Assembly: GCF_049568105.1 (NCBI RefSeq)
Contig: NZ_CP145335.1
Coordinates: 1,922,001-1,986,000 of the forward strand
Length of the DNA stretch: 64,000 bases
Origin: Salinisphaera sp049568105
GTDB lineage: Bacteria; Pseudomonadota; Gammaproteobacteria; Nevskiales; Salinisphaeraceae
Direction of reading: 5' to 3'
Shown here: positions 54,314-64,000 of the stretch, in pieces
Layout: the number at the start of each line of letters is the position of its first letter
Numbering within the stretch: the first letter of the stretch is position 1
Translations under genes and position numbers: made by a program
Notes under the pieces: generated by a model
Told to the model about the DNA's origin: nothing
The model's database searches: none
What the model saw: the letters and a program-made list of their open reading frames with translations, nothing else

Positions 54314-55106
54314 ATGGCCGGCTGTCGGTGTTGTCGGCCACGTCGTCGCCGTTGTGTCGCTTGGCGGCCTTGAGCAACGGCTCGATCAGGTCCATGGGCA
54401 GCGGGAAGACGATCGTAGCGTTTTCGTTGTTGCCCATATCGAGGAGCGTCTGTAGATAGCGCAGCTGCATGGCCTGGGGTTCGGCGGCCAGCTGGTGCGC
54501 GGCGTCGCGCAGGTTTTCGGCGGCCTGCAGTTCGCCCTCGGCGTTGATGATCTTGGCGCGCCGCGAGCGCTCGGCTTCTGCTTGGCGGGCGATCGCGCGG
54601 GTCATGCTCTCGTCGAGCTCGACTTGTTTGATCTCCACATTGGCCACCTTGATACCCCAGGCATCGGTCTGGCGGTCGAGAATCTCCTGGATATGGGTAT
54701 TGAGCTTTTCACGCTCGGCGAGCATGTCGTCCAGGTCGTGCTGGCCGAGTACGCTACGCAGGGTGGTCTGAGACAGCTGGCTGATCGCCGTGAAGAAATT
54801 CTCGACTTCGACGATCGCCTTGTTAGCTTCGATGACGCGGAAATAGACCACGGCGTTGACCTGAACCGAGACGTTGTCGCGGGAGATGACTTCCTGGGCT
54901 GGCACGTCCATGACGGTCACGCGCATATCGACCTTGATCATCTTCTGGATGATCGGCACGACGAAGAACAGGCCCGGGCCTTTGACGCCGGTCATACGGC
55001 CGAGGGTGAACATCACACCGCGCTCGTACTCCGGCAGAATCTTGATCGAGGCGAATACGAAGATCGCCAGCAATACGATCACGGCAATCACGATATTGAA
55101 CAGCAT
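54312..55106 (-). CDS. Slipin (SPFH/Band 7 membrane protein)
   Basis: The 264-aa protein has an N-terminal hydrophobic anchor (MLFNIVIAVIVLLAIFVFASI) and a Band 7 domain (ILPEYERGVMFTLGRMTGVKGPGLFFVVP ... is spread over about 23-60), then a helical tail with ARQAEAERSRRAKIINAEGE. Start ATG 55106 lies 1 nt after the nfeD stop; upstream in-frame codons overlap nfeD. Slipins form membrane microdomain oligomers and work with NfeD proteases. Confidence 0.92.
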   Translation of the reverse strand: MLFNIVIAVIVLLAIFVFASIKILPEYERGVMFTLGRMTGVKGPGLFFVVPIIQKMIKVDMRVTVMDVPAQEVISRDNVSVQVNAVVYFRVIEANKAIVEVENFFTAISQLSQTTLRSVLGQHDLDDMLAEREKLNTHIQEILDRQTDAWGIKVANVEIKQVELDESMTRAIARQAEAERSRRAKIINAEGELQAAENLRDAAHQLAAEPQAMQLRYLQTLLDMGNNENATIVFPLPMDLIEPLLKAAKRHNGDDVADNTDSRP

Positions 55107-55107
55107 G

Positions 55108-56589
55108 TCAGGATCCTTCCGGCCGCCGGCCGGCATTGTTGGGATGAGCGTGGGCGGTGGTTTCGGCCTTGGGCCGTACGAATACCGTGAGCCCGCGGGC
55201 GCCGGTGACCGTCAGGGTCTGATCGCGAACCACCGGGGTGTCGCTAACGGCCTGCCAGGATTCGCCGTGCAGCCAGACCCGGCCTTCGCGCTCGAAGTCG
55301 AGTAGGGCCACGCAGTCGCGACCGATCAAGCCCTCATGGCCGGTTTCGACATGATGGCGGCGGGATCGGGCGAACAGCCAGACCATCAGCCCAAGAATCA
55401 GCACGGCCGTGATCGCGATGCCAATGATTACCCCCATGGACACCCCATAGCCGGGCACATCGCTGTCCATCAGCATGATCGAGCCGAACACGATCGCTGC
55501 GATACCGCCGAGGCCAAGTGCGCCAAAGCTTGGGACGAAAGCCTCGGCCACGAACAGGAGTACGCCTAGCAGGATCAGGGCCGCGCCGCTATAGCTGACC
55601 GGTAGCACATGAAATGCGAACAGCGCTGTCACCAGGCTGATGCCACCGACCACGCCCGGCAGGGTAGCGCCGGGATTGAGTGCTTCGGCGGCCAGCCCAA
55701 CGATACCGATCATGAACAGCAGATAGGCGACCGTCGGATCGGTGACGATGGCCAGTAGCTCGGTCCGCCAGCCCGGTTCGAGCGCCTCGATCGACAGATT
55801 CTGGGTATGCAGGGTCACCGGGCCGGCCGCGGTTTCGACCGTGCGGCCATCGATCTGTTTGAGCAGAGCCTGTTCGTTGTCGGCCACTACGTCGATCACA
55901 TTGTTCTTGAGCGCGGCGCTCGCCGAGAGGCTGGCGGCCTCGCGTACTGCCTGTTCGGCCCATTCCGCGTTGCGGTCGCGTCGTTCGGCCAGGCTGCGGA
56001 TATAGGCGACCGCATCGTTGACCTGCTTGCGGCGCTCGGTCGCGCCGTTGTCGAGATTCAGCGTATCCGCGGTCGCATCGCCGCTTTCCGAACCCTGTTC
56101 GGAGTCGTCTGAATTCTTGGCCTCATCTTGCGGCTGGTCGCGTTGGTTGTCGGACTGCGGCGTCGAGCCGCCGCCCAACTCGATCGGCGTAGCCGCACCG
56201 AGATTGGTCGCTGGGGCCATGGCTGCGATATGCGTGGCATACAGAATATAAGTACCGGCACTGGCTGCACGAGCGCCGGAGGGCCCGACATAGCCGACCA
56301 CGGGCACCGAGGAATTCAGGATCGCCTTGACGATATCGCGCATCGACTGCGACAGGCCGCCCGGCGTATCCAGACGCAGGATGATCAACGGCGCCCGGGC
56401 CTGGTTGGCGGCATTGATTTCATCGACAACATAACTGCCGATCGCCGGACCGATCGCGCCGTCGATGGGGATTTCTCGGGCCGTCTGCGATCGAACGCCG
56501 GCAGCAGCCGCCACCATCAGCCACAGCGCGGCCACAGCCAGGGCGGTGGCGGCGATCAGACGTAGCATGCGGCGGTGTACGGGCTGCAT
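55108..56589 (-). CDS. NfeD1b-type membrane serine protease
   Basis: The 493-aa protein has a signal-anchor (MLRLIAATALAVAALWLMVAAAA), a ClpP-like protease domain with LDTPGGLSQSMRDIV and GPSGARAASAGTYI (catalytic Ser in the second), an Asp/Ser/Gln-rich insert, four to five transmembrane helices and a C-terminal OB-fold NfeD domain (GREGLIG-type sequence, here TGHEGLIGRDCVALLDF). ATG 56589 is one of three close starts (56595, 56565). It is paired with the slipin gene, as in most genomes. Stomatin cleavage is the known activity. Confidence 0.9.
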   Translation of the reverse strand: MQPVHRRMLRLIAATALAVAALWLMVAAAAGVRSQTAREIPIDGAIGPAIGSYVVDEINAANQARAPLIILRLDTPGGLSQSMRDIVKAILNSSVPVVGYVGPSGARAASAGTYILYATHIAAMAPATNLGAATPIELGGGSTPQSDNQRDQPQDEAKNSDDSEQGSESGDATADTLNLDNGATERRKQVNDAVAYIRSLAERRDRNAEWAEQAVREAASLSASAALKNNVIDVVADNEQALLKQIDGRTVETAAGPVTLHTQNLSIEALEPGWRTELLAIVTDPTVAYLLFMIGIVGLAAEALNPGATLPGVVGGISLVTALFAFHVLPVSYSGAALILLGVLLFVAEAFVPSFGALGLGGIAAIVFGSIMLMDSDVPGYGVSMGVIIGIAITAVLILGLMVWLFARSRRHHVETGHEGLIGRDCVALLDFEREGRVWLHGESWQAVSDTPVVRDQTLTVTGARGLTVFVRPKAETTAHAHPNNAGRRPEGS

Positions 56590-56626
56590 AGGCATATGAA
56601 CGCATCGAGCCGCCGAGTGGATGCGG

Positions 56627-57391
56627 TTACAACACCTCGTAGAGTGCGACCAGCTGACGGGTGACCTTGTGCCCGGGCGCATAGTGGATCAGCGGAATCG
56701 ATGCGTCGTGCGATTCGCGTACCTTGATCGAGCTGGTCACATGTTGGTCGATGATGGGATGGCCTTCGTCGCGTAGTTCCGCGAGCATGCGCTGGGGTAA
56801 TTTGGCCCGGGGCTGAAACTGATTGACCACGATACCGTCGATCGTTAGCGCCGGATTGTGGTCCTCCTGGATCTCGTGAATATTGTCGAACAGCGCATAC
56901 AGCGCCTGGCGTGCGAAATCGTCACAGTCGAAGGGAATCAGGCAGCGGTCGGCAGCGATCAGTGCTGACTGGGAGAAGAAATTCAGAGCCGGTGGGGTGT
57001 CGATGAAGATCTCGTCGAAACCGTCCAGTTTGTCGAGTGCCTGGCGCAGTTTGTAGATCTTGTGCTTGGTCTCGAGTTTGACCCGCAGCCCTTCCAGGTC
57101 GGGGTGGGCGGCCATCACTGACAGACGATCAAACGGTGTCTCGGTCACGTAGTCGGCCAGCGTTTCGTCTCTGCGGCCACGTTCGAGGGTGGCTTCGAAA
57201 AAATCGGCGCTGCCGGATTCGGCCTGGCGGCCATCGGAGGACAGCAAATACTGGCTGGCGTTGCACTGGGCATCTAGATCGATCACCAGCGTTTGTTTCT
57301 TGCCGCGCTCGGCGGCGATCGCCGCGAGATTGCACAACAGTGTCGTCTTTCCGACACCGCCTTTCTGGTTGAACACGACCCGAGTCGTCAT
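56627..57391 (-). CDS. ParA-family ATPase, orphan
   Basis: The 254-aa protein has the deviant Walker A FNQKGGVGKTTLLCNL, Walker A' LVIDLDAQCNASQYLL and FIDTPPALNFFSQSAL. No parB or parS site is visible, so it is not a simple partition gene. Neighbours are a sirtuin upstream and nfeD-slipin downstream, all on the minus strand with gaps of about 40 nt. Orphan ParA proteins position large complexes; a role in placing membrane microdomain proteins here is speculation. Confidence 0.9.
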   Translation of the reverse strand: MTTRVVFNQKGGVGKTTLLCNLAAIAAERGKKQTLVIDLDAQCNASQYLLSSDGRQAESGSADFFEATLERGRRDETLADYVTETPFDRLSVMAAHPDLEGLRVKLETKHKIYKLRQALDKLDGFDEIFIDTPPALNFFSQSALIAADRCLIPFDCDDFARQALYALFDNIHEIQEDHNPALTIDGIVVNQFQPRAKLPQRMLAELRDEGHPIIDQHVTSSIKVRESHDASIPLIHYAPGHKVTRQLVALYEVL

Positions 57392-57433
57392 GAGTGTCCT
57401 TGGCTGAGCCCCAGCTGCTGGGATGTCTTGTCG

Positions 57434-58219
57434 TTATTGATCATATCGACCGGCCGATGCGCCGTCGAGCGCGTTGGCGATCGCGGGTAAAGCCGTACTG
57501 GCAGTCGCCGCCAGGCGGCAGTCCACGGTCCCGGATACCGGGGTAGCTTCCGGGTTGATCTCGATCACCGGCGCGCTCGAAGCAACGGCGGCATCGACCA
57601 AGGCCGCGGCCGGATAGACGCGATTGGAAGTGCCGACCACGATCACAGCCTCGGCCCGGGCGAGTGCGGCATCGGCCGTCTCCACCGCCTGGGCCGGCAG
57701 CCTCTCGCCGAACCAGACCACGTCCGGACGGCTCATGGCGCCGCAGACCGCGCAATAGCCGGGCGTCTCGTCGGCCGGCTCAGCGACCGGCACCTCGAGC
57801 GTGGTATCGCAGCGGCTACAACGTTCGCGCCAGATGCTGCCATGTAATTCAGCGACCCGCGTGCTGCCCGCGGCGGCATGCAGTCCGTCGACATTCTGGG
57901 TAGCGACCGTGACCTCGAATCGCGGCTCGAACCCAGCGATCGCCCGGTGTCCGGCATTGATCCCGCCGCGAGCAATCAGGGTACGCCGCCATTGATACCA
58001 GCTCCAGACCCGTTCTGGATGCGCAGCGAATGCCTCCGGAGTGGCTAGATCTTCTGGCGCATAGCGCGCCCAGAGACCGGTTTGGGCTTGGCGAAAAGTC
58101 GGGATGCCCGATTCCGCCGAAATGCCGGCGCCGGTGAGCACTAGCAGGCGCTGGCGATCGGCTATCAGTCGGGCGGCGGTCGCGATGGTTTGTGGATCGA
58201 GAGCAGTGTCTGCGGTCAT
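57434..58219 (-). CDS. cobB: NAD-dependent protein deacylase (sirtuin)
   Basis: The 261-aa sirtuin has LTGAGISAESGIPTFR, TQNVDGLH with the catalytic His shortly after it in a conserved ELHGSIW, and four zinc cysteines (CSRCD and CAVCG). The segment HPERVWSWYQWRRTLI contains Y-x-x-R, the pair that favours succinyl- and malonyl-lysine in class III sirtuins such as E. coli CobB. It removes acyl groups from lysines, releasing O-acyl-ADP-ribose. Confidence 0.92.
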   Translation of the reverse strand: MTADTALDPQTIATAARLIADRQRLLVLTGAGISAESGIPTFRQAQTGLWARYAPEDLATPEAFAAHPERVWSWYQWRRTLIARGGINAGHRAIAGFEPRFEVTVATQNVDGLHAAAGSTRVAELHGSIWRERCSRCDTTLEVPVAEPADETPGYCAVCGAMSRPDVVWFGERLPAQAVETADAALARAEAVIVVGTSNRVYPAAALVDAAVASSAPVIEINPEATPVSGTVDCRLAATASTALPAIANALDGASAGRYDQ

Positions 58220-58596
58220 GGCCTCATGTTAGGCCCTGTCGCGCTGCGTTGCGAGGCGATTGGGATCAGCCTTGCAGGAAGATCGAGTAAGACGTCGATA
58301 AAACAGGAGCTTGAGCGAGCTCAGTGGCCTCGTCGTGGCACGCTCGCTGCGGATCGGGCAAGCCGGCCACCGAATACCGAGCCAAACGCGTGCGAGCGCC
58401 GTGCGACGCGTAATCGGCATAGGGCAGCCGAACCCAGGCACGAGACGCGCCAGCGCTTCGAGGCGACCCGTCAAGATGCCGTCGTAAAGACCGGTGCCCG
58501 TGCGTCGCGGTGTGGCGCCTTTGGCGTGTCACGGCGACAAGCTGCGGCCGCAGCTTGTCGCCGGTGCGGACTGCCGAAAACAGGTCGCCGAATCGT
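58220..58596. other. Gap between the GNAT-nitrilase gene and cobB
   Basis: The 377-nt gap has several open frames without similarity on either strand. Its main feature is the perfect 32-bp palindrome at 58532-58563. A short inverted repeat GAGCT-tgagcg-AGCTC lies in the middle. The cobB promoter should be here, on the minus strand, but no clear hexamers are visible. Confidence 0.45.
58532..58563. repeat. Perfect 32-bp palindrome
   Basis: The half-site CGGCGACAAGCTGCGG (58532-58547) is followed directly by its exact reverse complement (58548-58563), with no spacer. It lies 34 nt downstream of the GNAT-nitrilase stop on the minus strand. No T-run follows on either strand, so it is not a standard terminator. 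It could be a stable 3' hairpin or a binding site for a dimeric protein. Confidence 0.9.
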
Positions 58597-60225
58597 CTAG
58601 CCGTCGTTGGACTCGGTCGAGGCCCGCTGGCGCGGTCCGGAACCGGCCCGAGGCGCGCTGGAGGCCGCTCGACGGCGCGGTTTCCATTGCACGCGATACA
58701 GGTCGTGGCGGCGGTCCAGCATGTTCTGCACCGAGCCCGAGGTGCGGGCTTCGTGCAGCGTGTCCAGTCGGACATCGGCGATCGCGACCATTTCGGCGTT
58801 GGGCGTCGTGTCGGCCGCGATGCCGTCGCGGGCAAAGGCGAAGTCACAGGGGGTAACGATTGCCGACTGGGCATAGTGCATATCCATGGCATGGATACGC
58901 GGCAGGTTGCCGGTATTGCCGGCGGTCGCGACATAGATCTGGTTTTCTACCGCCCGCGCATGTGCCGAGTAGCGTACCCGCAGATAGCCGGCGCGGTCCT
59001 CGGTCGAAAACGGCACGAACAAGATATTGATGCCCTGATCGGCCAAGTGCCGGGAAAGTTCGGGGAATTCGCTGTCATAGCAGACCAGTACCCCGATCGG
59101 GCCGCAGTCGGTCTCGATGGCATTGAGCGAATCGCCGCCGACGATGTTCCAGTGCTCGCGCTCGCCTGGCGTGGGGTGGATCTTGGGCTGCATGTACTCC
59201 GAACCGTCACGGAGATAGATATAGCCGATGTTTTGCAGCTCGTCGCCCACCTGGGTCGGATGCGAGCCGGCGATGATGTTGATATTGAAACGCACGGCCA
59301 GATTGGCCATGAGCTCACGGAAATCGTCGCAGAAATCGGCCAGGCGCCAGATCGCGGCTCGACGATGCAGCTCCTCGTTCTTGATCGATAGCAGCTGGAC
59401 CGTGAATAGCTCCGGAAAAACCACGAAGTCCGACTTGGCATCGGCAGTTTCGCGTACGAAGTAGGTCACGATCTGGGCGAATTCGTCGAAGGAATCGACT
59501 GCGCGCTGCATGTACTGCACGGTCGCGATACGTACCGTATTGCGCCGCTGCAGATGGACATGCGAGTCGCCGGCGACATCTTCGCGGTATTTGTACTCGG
59601 GATTGCGCCAGAGCAGGTGGGCGCCGTAGCCCATCGAATCCGGGTCGTCCGGCAGATAGTTCGGCATCACGCCCAGCAGCTCGTAGCCTTCGGAAAGCTG
59701 GAACGACAAGATCCGGTCGCGGATGGTCTTGTTGGCGACCGCATCGACATAGGCCTGGGCGCTGCCGAACTGCTTGTAGCGACGGCGCAGCCCCGGCAGA
59801 CGACCCACGAAGACGATGCCTTTCAGGCCCAGTTTGACTGCCAGGGCCTCACGTTCGCGATACAGGCGCCGGCCGATGCGCAAGCCCCGGGCATCGGGAT
59901 CGACGCAGATCTCATAACCGTAGAGATAGTCGCCGTCGATATCGTGGGTCGAGCCGTAGCCATTGCCTGAGATCTGCGCCCAGCTGTGTTGGCGCATGAC
60001 CTGAAGTTCCGGCAGACAGATGGTCGCACAATAACCGACGACCCGGTCTTCATAGACCGCGACCAACTGGCCTTCGGGGAAGTTATTGATCTGGCCGCGC
60101 AGTTCGTCGAAGGAATAATCGTCCATCTTCGGATAGGCGCGTTGCACGATCCGGTTGATGGCCGGAATATCCGATAGCTTGGCCTTGCGGACGATCAGGC
60201 GGGAACGACTGTTCTGAGGCGCCAT
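58597..60225 (-). CDS. GNAT acetyltransferase-nitrilase fusion protein
   Basis: The 542-aa protein begins with a GNAT domain (residues 10-215, acetyl-CoA loop in DARGLRIGRRLYRERE) and continues with a carbon-nitrogen hydrolase domain. The Glu-Lys-Cys triad is visible in VVFPELFTVQ, MQPKIHPTPGE and VLVCYDSEFPE. The last 25 residues are basic and probably disordered. Proteins of this class occur in many bacteria; their substrates are unknown. AGGAG (60231-60235) precedes ATG 60225. A strong terminator ends 5 nt upstream of that site. Confidence 0.9.
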   Translation of the reverse strand: MAPQNSRSRLIVRKAKLSDIPAINRIVQRAYPKMDDYSFDELRGQINNFPEGQLVAVYEDRVVGYCATICLPELQVMRQHSWAQISGNGYGSTHDIDGDYLYGYEICVDPDARGLRIGRRLYREREALAVKLGLKGIVFVGRLPGLRRRYKQFGSAQAYVDAVANKTIRDRILSFQLSEGYELLGVMPNYLPDDPDSMGYGAHLLWRNPEYKYREDVAGDSHVHLQRRNTVRIATVQYMQRAVDSFDEFAQIVTYFVRETADAKSDFVVFPELFTVQLLSIKNEELHRRAAIWRLADFCDDFRELMANLAVRFNINIIAGSHPTQVGDELQNIGYIYLRDGSEYMQPKIHPTPGEREHWNIVGGDSLNAIETDCGPIGVLVCYDSEFPELSRHLADQGINILFVPFSTEDRAGYLRVRYSAHARAVENQIYVATAGNTGNLPRIHAMDMHYAQSAIVTPCDFAFARDGIAADTTPNAEMVAIADVRLDTLHEARTSGSVQNMLDRRHDLYRVQWKPRRRAASSAPRAGSGPRQRASTESNDG

Positions 60226-60239
60226 GGCAACTCCTGATG

Positions 60240-60286
60240 AAAAAATACCCGCGGCCGGAGGCTATTGCACCCCCGGCCCCGGGTAT
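60240..60286 (-). terminator. Terminator after typA, directly before the nitrilase ribosome-binding site
   Basis: On the minus strand a 17-bp stem (60270-60286 with 60245-60261; one mismatch and one G-T pair, 8-nt loop) runs into TTTTTT at 60245-60240. This is a very strong intrinsic terminator. It ends 15 nt before the next start codon, leaving no room for a promoter. Confidence 0.9.
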
Positions 60287-60293
60287 CGACGTA

Positions 60294-60361
60294 GGGCGAC
60301 AGCGGTCGCGCCCGAAACTACGGGCCCGCCGGCGACAGCACAAGTCGTCGGTGGGCCCCGT
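60294..60361 (-). promoter_or_regulatory. Structured leader between typA and the nitrilase gene
   Basis: Right after the typA stop, 60320-60336 pairs with 60344-60361 in a stem of about 16 bp with one bulge and the loop TTGTGCT (minus strand). A second hairpin (60294-60300 with 60305-60313, one bulge) follows, then the terminator. Three stem-loops in tandem within about 120 nt suggest a regulated leader or a processed mRNA end. Confidence 0.5.
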
Positions 60362-60363
60362 GG

Positions 60364-62193
<1,830 letters not shown>

Positions 62194-62202
62194 GTAAAGG
62201 CC

Positions 62203-62243
62203 GGCGCTTTGGAAAACGCGCCATTATCGAGTATCAAAGCGCC
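62203..62243. promoter_or_regulatory. Inverted repeat in the typA-MFS intergenic region
   Basis: GGCGCTTTG (62203-62211) and CAAAGCGCC (62235-62243) are perfectly complementary across 23 nt, just upstream of typA. On the minus strand a GATAAT sequence lies in the loop. In the typA leader the repeat could fold into a hairpin next to the start codon, or it could be a divergent operator. The rest of the 135-nt gap shows nothing else. Confidence 0.5.
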
Positions 62244-62328
62244 TACGGCTAGCCGAAAGTCGTAATCGATTGGGAAAAATTCCGAACGGCCGATTCGTTT
62301 CATGATGCAGTTATGCCACGATAGTCGA

Positions 62329-63561
62329 ATGAGCGAATCGAGTCAGCAGCGCCCGCCACGCTATCTGGAACGCGGCACATCCGAGTATTGGAAGGTCAAT
62401 CTAGCCCTGTTCGCGGCCGGTTTCGCGACGTTCTCTTCCATGTATTCGGTCCAGCCGCTCATGCCGATGTTCTCGCAGACCTTCGGTGTGTCGGCTGCGG
62501 TATCGAGTCTGTCGCTGTCGGTGACCACGGGGGTGCTCGCCTTCACTCTGTTCATCGCTGGGCTCATGTCTGGCGCGATCGAGCGCAAAACCGTGATGAC
62601 TGCGTCGCTGTTCGGCTCGGCCATGTTGTCGCTGGTGGCTGCCATTGCCCCCGGTTGGGCGACTTTACTGGCGGCCCGGGCGCTGGAGGGTATCGCCCTG
62701 GGCGGCGTACCAGCGCTGGCGATCGCCTACTTGTCCGAGGAGATCAAGCCGGCAGATCTGGGTACTGCCACCGGCCTGTATATCGGCGGCACCGCCTGTG
62801 GCGGTATGGGCGGCCGGGTGATCGCCGGCCTGATCGCCGAGGTCTTCGGCTGGCGCATAGCGATCGCCGCTCTGGGCGTGATCGGCTTCGTGGCCGCGGC
62901 GGTTTTCGTCTGGCTGTTGCCGCGTTCGCGTAATTTTATGGCCCAGCGCGGCCTGTCGATTCGTGAGCATGCCGGTCCGGTGGTTGCGCATATGCGTCAC
63001 CACGCGCTGCCCTGGGTATTTTTCTGCGGTTTTTTGTTCATGGGCGCGTTTGTTTCGGTCTACAACTATGTCGCTTATCGCCTGTCCGAGCCGCCGTTCG
63101 ACCTCAGCCAAGGCGCGATCGGCGCGGTATTCGTCGTCTATATGCTGGGGATCGTGACTTCGGCGGTGGCTGGCAAGATCGCCGATCGGCGTGGCCGGCC
63201 GCCGGTGCTGGTATTCGCGATCGTGCTGATGGGGCTGGGCTTGGCGTTGATGTGGCCAGATTCGCTGATCGCGATCGTGGCGGGCATCGGGGTGCTGACG
63301 ATCGGTTTCTTCGCTGGACATTCGACCGCCAGCGGGTGGGTCGGATTGTTGGCCGACCACGGCAAAGGGCATGCAGCCGGGCTGTATCTACTGGGTTACT
63401 ACCTCGGCTCGAGCGTGGTCGGCTCGATCGGCGGCCTGTTCTGGTCCGGCTATGGCTGGGCTGGCGTGGCCAGCATGGTGGCCACGATCTTGGTGATTGG
63501 ATTGGTCGTGACGATCCGGCTGACGCTCTGGCAGCGGCGTGAGGCCCGCCTGGCCGATTAA
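62329..63561 (+). CDS. MFS transporter (YnfM-like)
   Basis: The 410-aa protein from ATG 62329 (MSESSQQRPPRYLERGTSEYWKVNLALF) has 12 predicted transmembrane helices. An in-frame ATG at 62302 would add 9 residues. The first helix is followed by SVQPLMPMFSQTFGVS, and loop 2-3 by ERKTVMTASL, as in YnfM/drug-efflux-like transporters. The substrate is unknown. Its stop overlaps the stop of the convergent Nramp gene (TTAA). Confidence 0.88.
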   Translation: MSESSQQRPPRYLERGTSEYWKVNLALFAAGFATFSSMYSVQPLMPMFSQTFGVSAAVSSLSLSVTTGVLAFTLFIAGLMSGAIERKTVMTASLFGSAMLSLVAAIAPGWATLLAARALEGIALGGVPALAIAYLSEEIKPADLGTATGLYIGGTACGGMGGRVIAGLIAEVFGWRIAIAALGVIGFVAAAVFVWLLPRSRNFMAQRGLSIREHAGPVVAHMRHHALPWVFFCGFLFMGAFVSVYNYVAYRLSEPPFDLSQGAIGAVFVVYMLGIVTSAVAGKIADRRGRPPVLVFAIVLMGLGLALMWPDSLIAIVAGIGVLTIGFFAGHSTASGWVGLLADHGKGHAAGLYLLGYYLGSSVVGSIGGLFWSGYGWAGVASMVATILVIGLVVTIRLTLWQRREARLAD

Positions 63562-64000
63562 AGCCCGAACAGGGTCCGGTACAGCAGGAATACATTGAGG
63601 GCGATGATCGCAGTCGCCACGCCCCAAGCTGTCACGGTGGTGATACGGCGGTTGACCAGGCTGCCCATGAGTTGTCGATTCGAACAGAACATCAGCAGCG
63701 GAATCAGCGCGAAGGGGATGCCGAACGACAACACCACCTGGCTCATCACCAGGGCGGTGGTCGGATCCACGCCGACGGCGAGAATGATCAGCGCCGGTGC
63801 CATCGTCACCAAGCGACGCAGGAACAATGGGATCTGGCGGTTGATATAGCCCTGCATGACGATTTGGCCGCTCATCGTGCCGACCGAGGAACTGGAAAAG
63901 CCGCTAGCCAACAGGCCGACCCCGAACAGGATCGCCGCCAGACTGCCGGCGTGATTATCGAGCCGGGCAAAGGCGCCCTCGAGCGTGGAGACGACATCGC
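63558..64000 (-). CDS. mntH: Nramp-family metal transporter, C-terminal part
   Basis: The frame runs from the window edge to a stop at 63558; about 146 residues are present. ILFGVGLLASGFSSSSVGTM followed by SGQIVMQGYINRQIPLFLRR is the conserved region of MntH-type Mn2+/H+ symporters. Three transmembrane helices follow. The N-terminal part with the metal-binding DPGN motif lies outside the window. Confidence 0.88.
   Translation of the reverse strand, partial: DVVSTLEGAFARLDNHAGSLAAILFGVGLLASGFSSSSVGTMSGQIVMQGYINRQIPLFLRRLVTMAPALIILAVGVDPTTALVMSQVVLSFGIPFALIPLLMFCSNRQLMGSLVNRRITTVTAWGVATAIIALNVFLLYRTLFGL

Noticed and set aside
58190..58600. 136-codon plus-strand frame between cobB and the nitrilase gene
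   Set aside because: Begins antisense inside cobB, is rich in Arg/Ala as expected of chance frames, and includes the palindrome.

Overview
The window is chromosomal DNA from a high-GC gammaproteobacterium. The run LysR / leuC-leuD-leuB / fimV / truA / trpF / accD / folC / SPOR protein / cvpA / purF / metZ matches the order I know from Pseudomonas. Two differences stand out: no asd lies between leuB and fimV, and trpB-trpA sit between trpF and accD. EF-P/EpmA, LpxH, a PhoB-PhoR-Pst module and PBP1b with an LpoP-type partner fit the same group. A Salinisphaera-like lineage is my guess only. I see no rRNA, tRNA, CRISPR array, prophage or intact insertion sequence; almost every gene is housekeeping.

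Layout. 1-6.3 kb: the end of efp, epmA, psd (minus), prmB-aroC, a secreted TPR protein and a LysR regulator. 6.4-24.2 kb: a long plus-strand series covering leucine (leuCDB with an embedded SAM methyltransferase), fimV, truA, trpFBA-accD with stop/start overlaps, folC, a SPOR protein, cvpA, purF, metZ and a ferritin-like protein. 24.2-28.5 kb: a decayed repeat, then dusA, ppiB and lpxH on minus, pyrD on plus and a small hydrolase. 28.5-34.4 kb: two membrane proteins (one an alpha/beta hydrolase), a FabH-like condensing enzyme and pepN.

34.4-44.3 kb is the phosphate regulon: phoB, phoR, a porin, a lipoprotein, pstSCAB and phoU. Three PhoB-type promoters are visible, before phoB, before pstS, and before a stretch with no credible gene that ends in a strong intrinsic terminator. 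Each has two half-sites 11 bp apart and a -10-like hexamer exactly 10 nt downstream. The third looks like the promoter of an undescribed phosphate-starvation small RNA of about 183 nt, and it is the most interesting object here. A 265-bp MITE-like element with inverted ends and CTAG direct repeats separates phoB from phoR; a decayed relative lies at 24.2-24.5 kb.

45-54.3 kb: mrcB-lpoP-yoaA-tsaB, a gamma-carbonic-anhydrase-like protein, rsmJ with an SCP2 protein, two small conserved proteins and a Nudix hydrolase. 54.3-62.2 kb: a minus-strand series typA, GNAT-nitrilase fusion, sirtuin, orphan ParA, NfeD protease and slipin. The window ends with an MFS transporter and the 3' part of an Nramp transporter.
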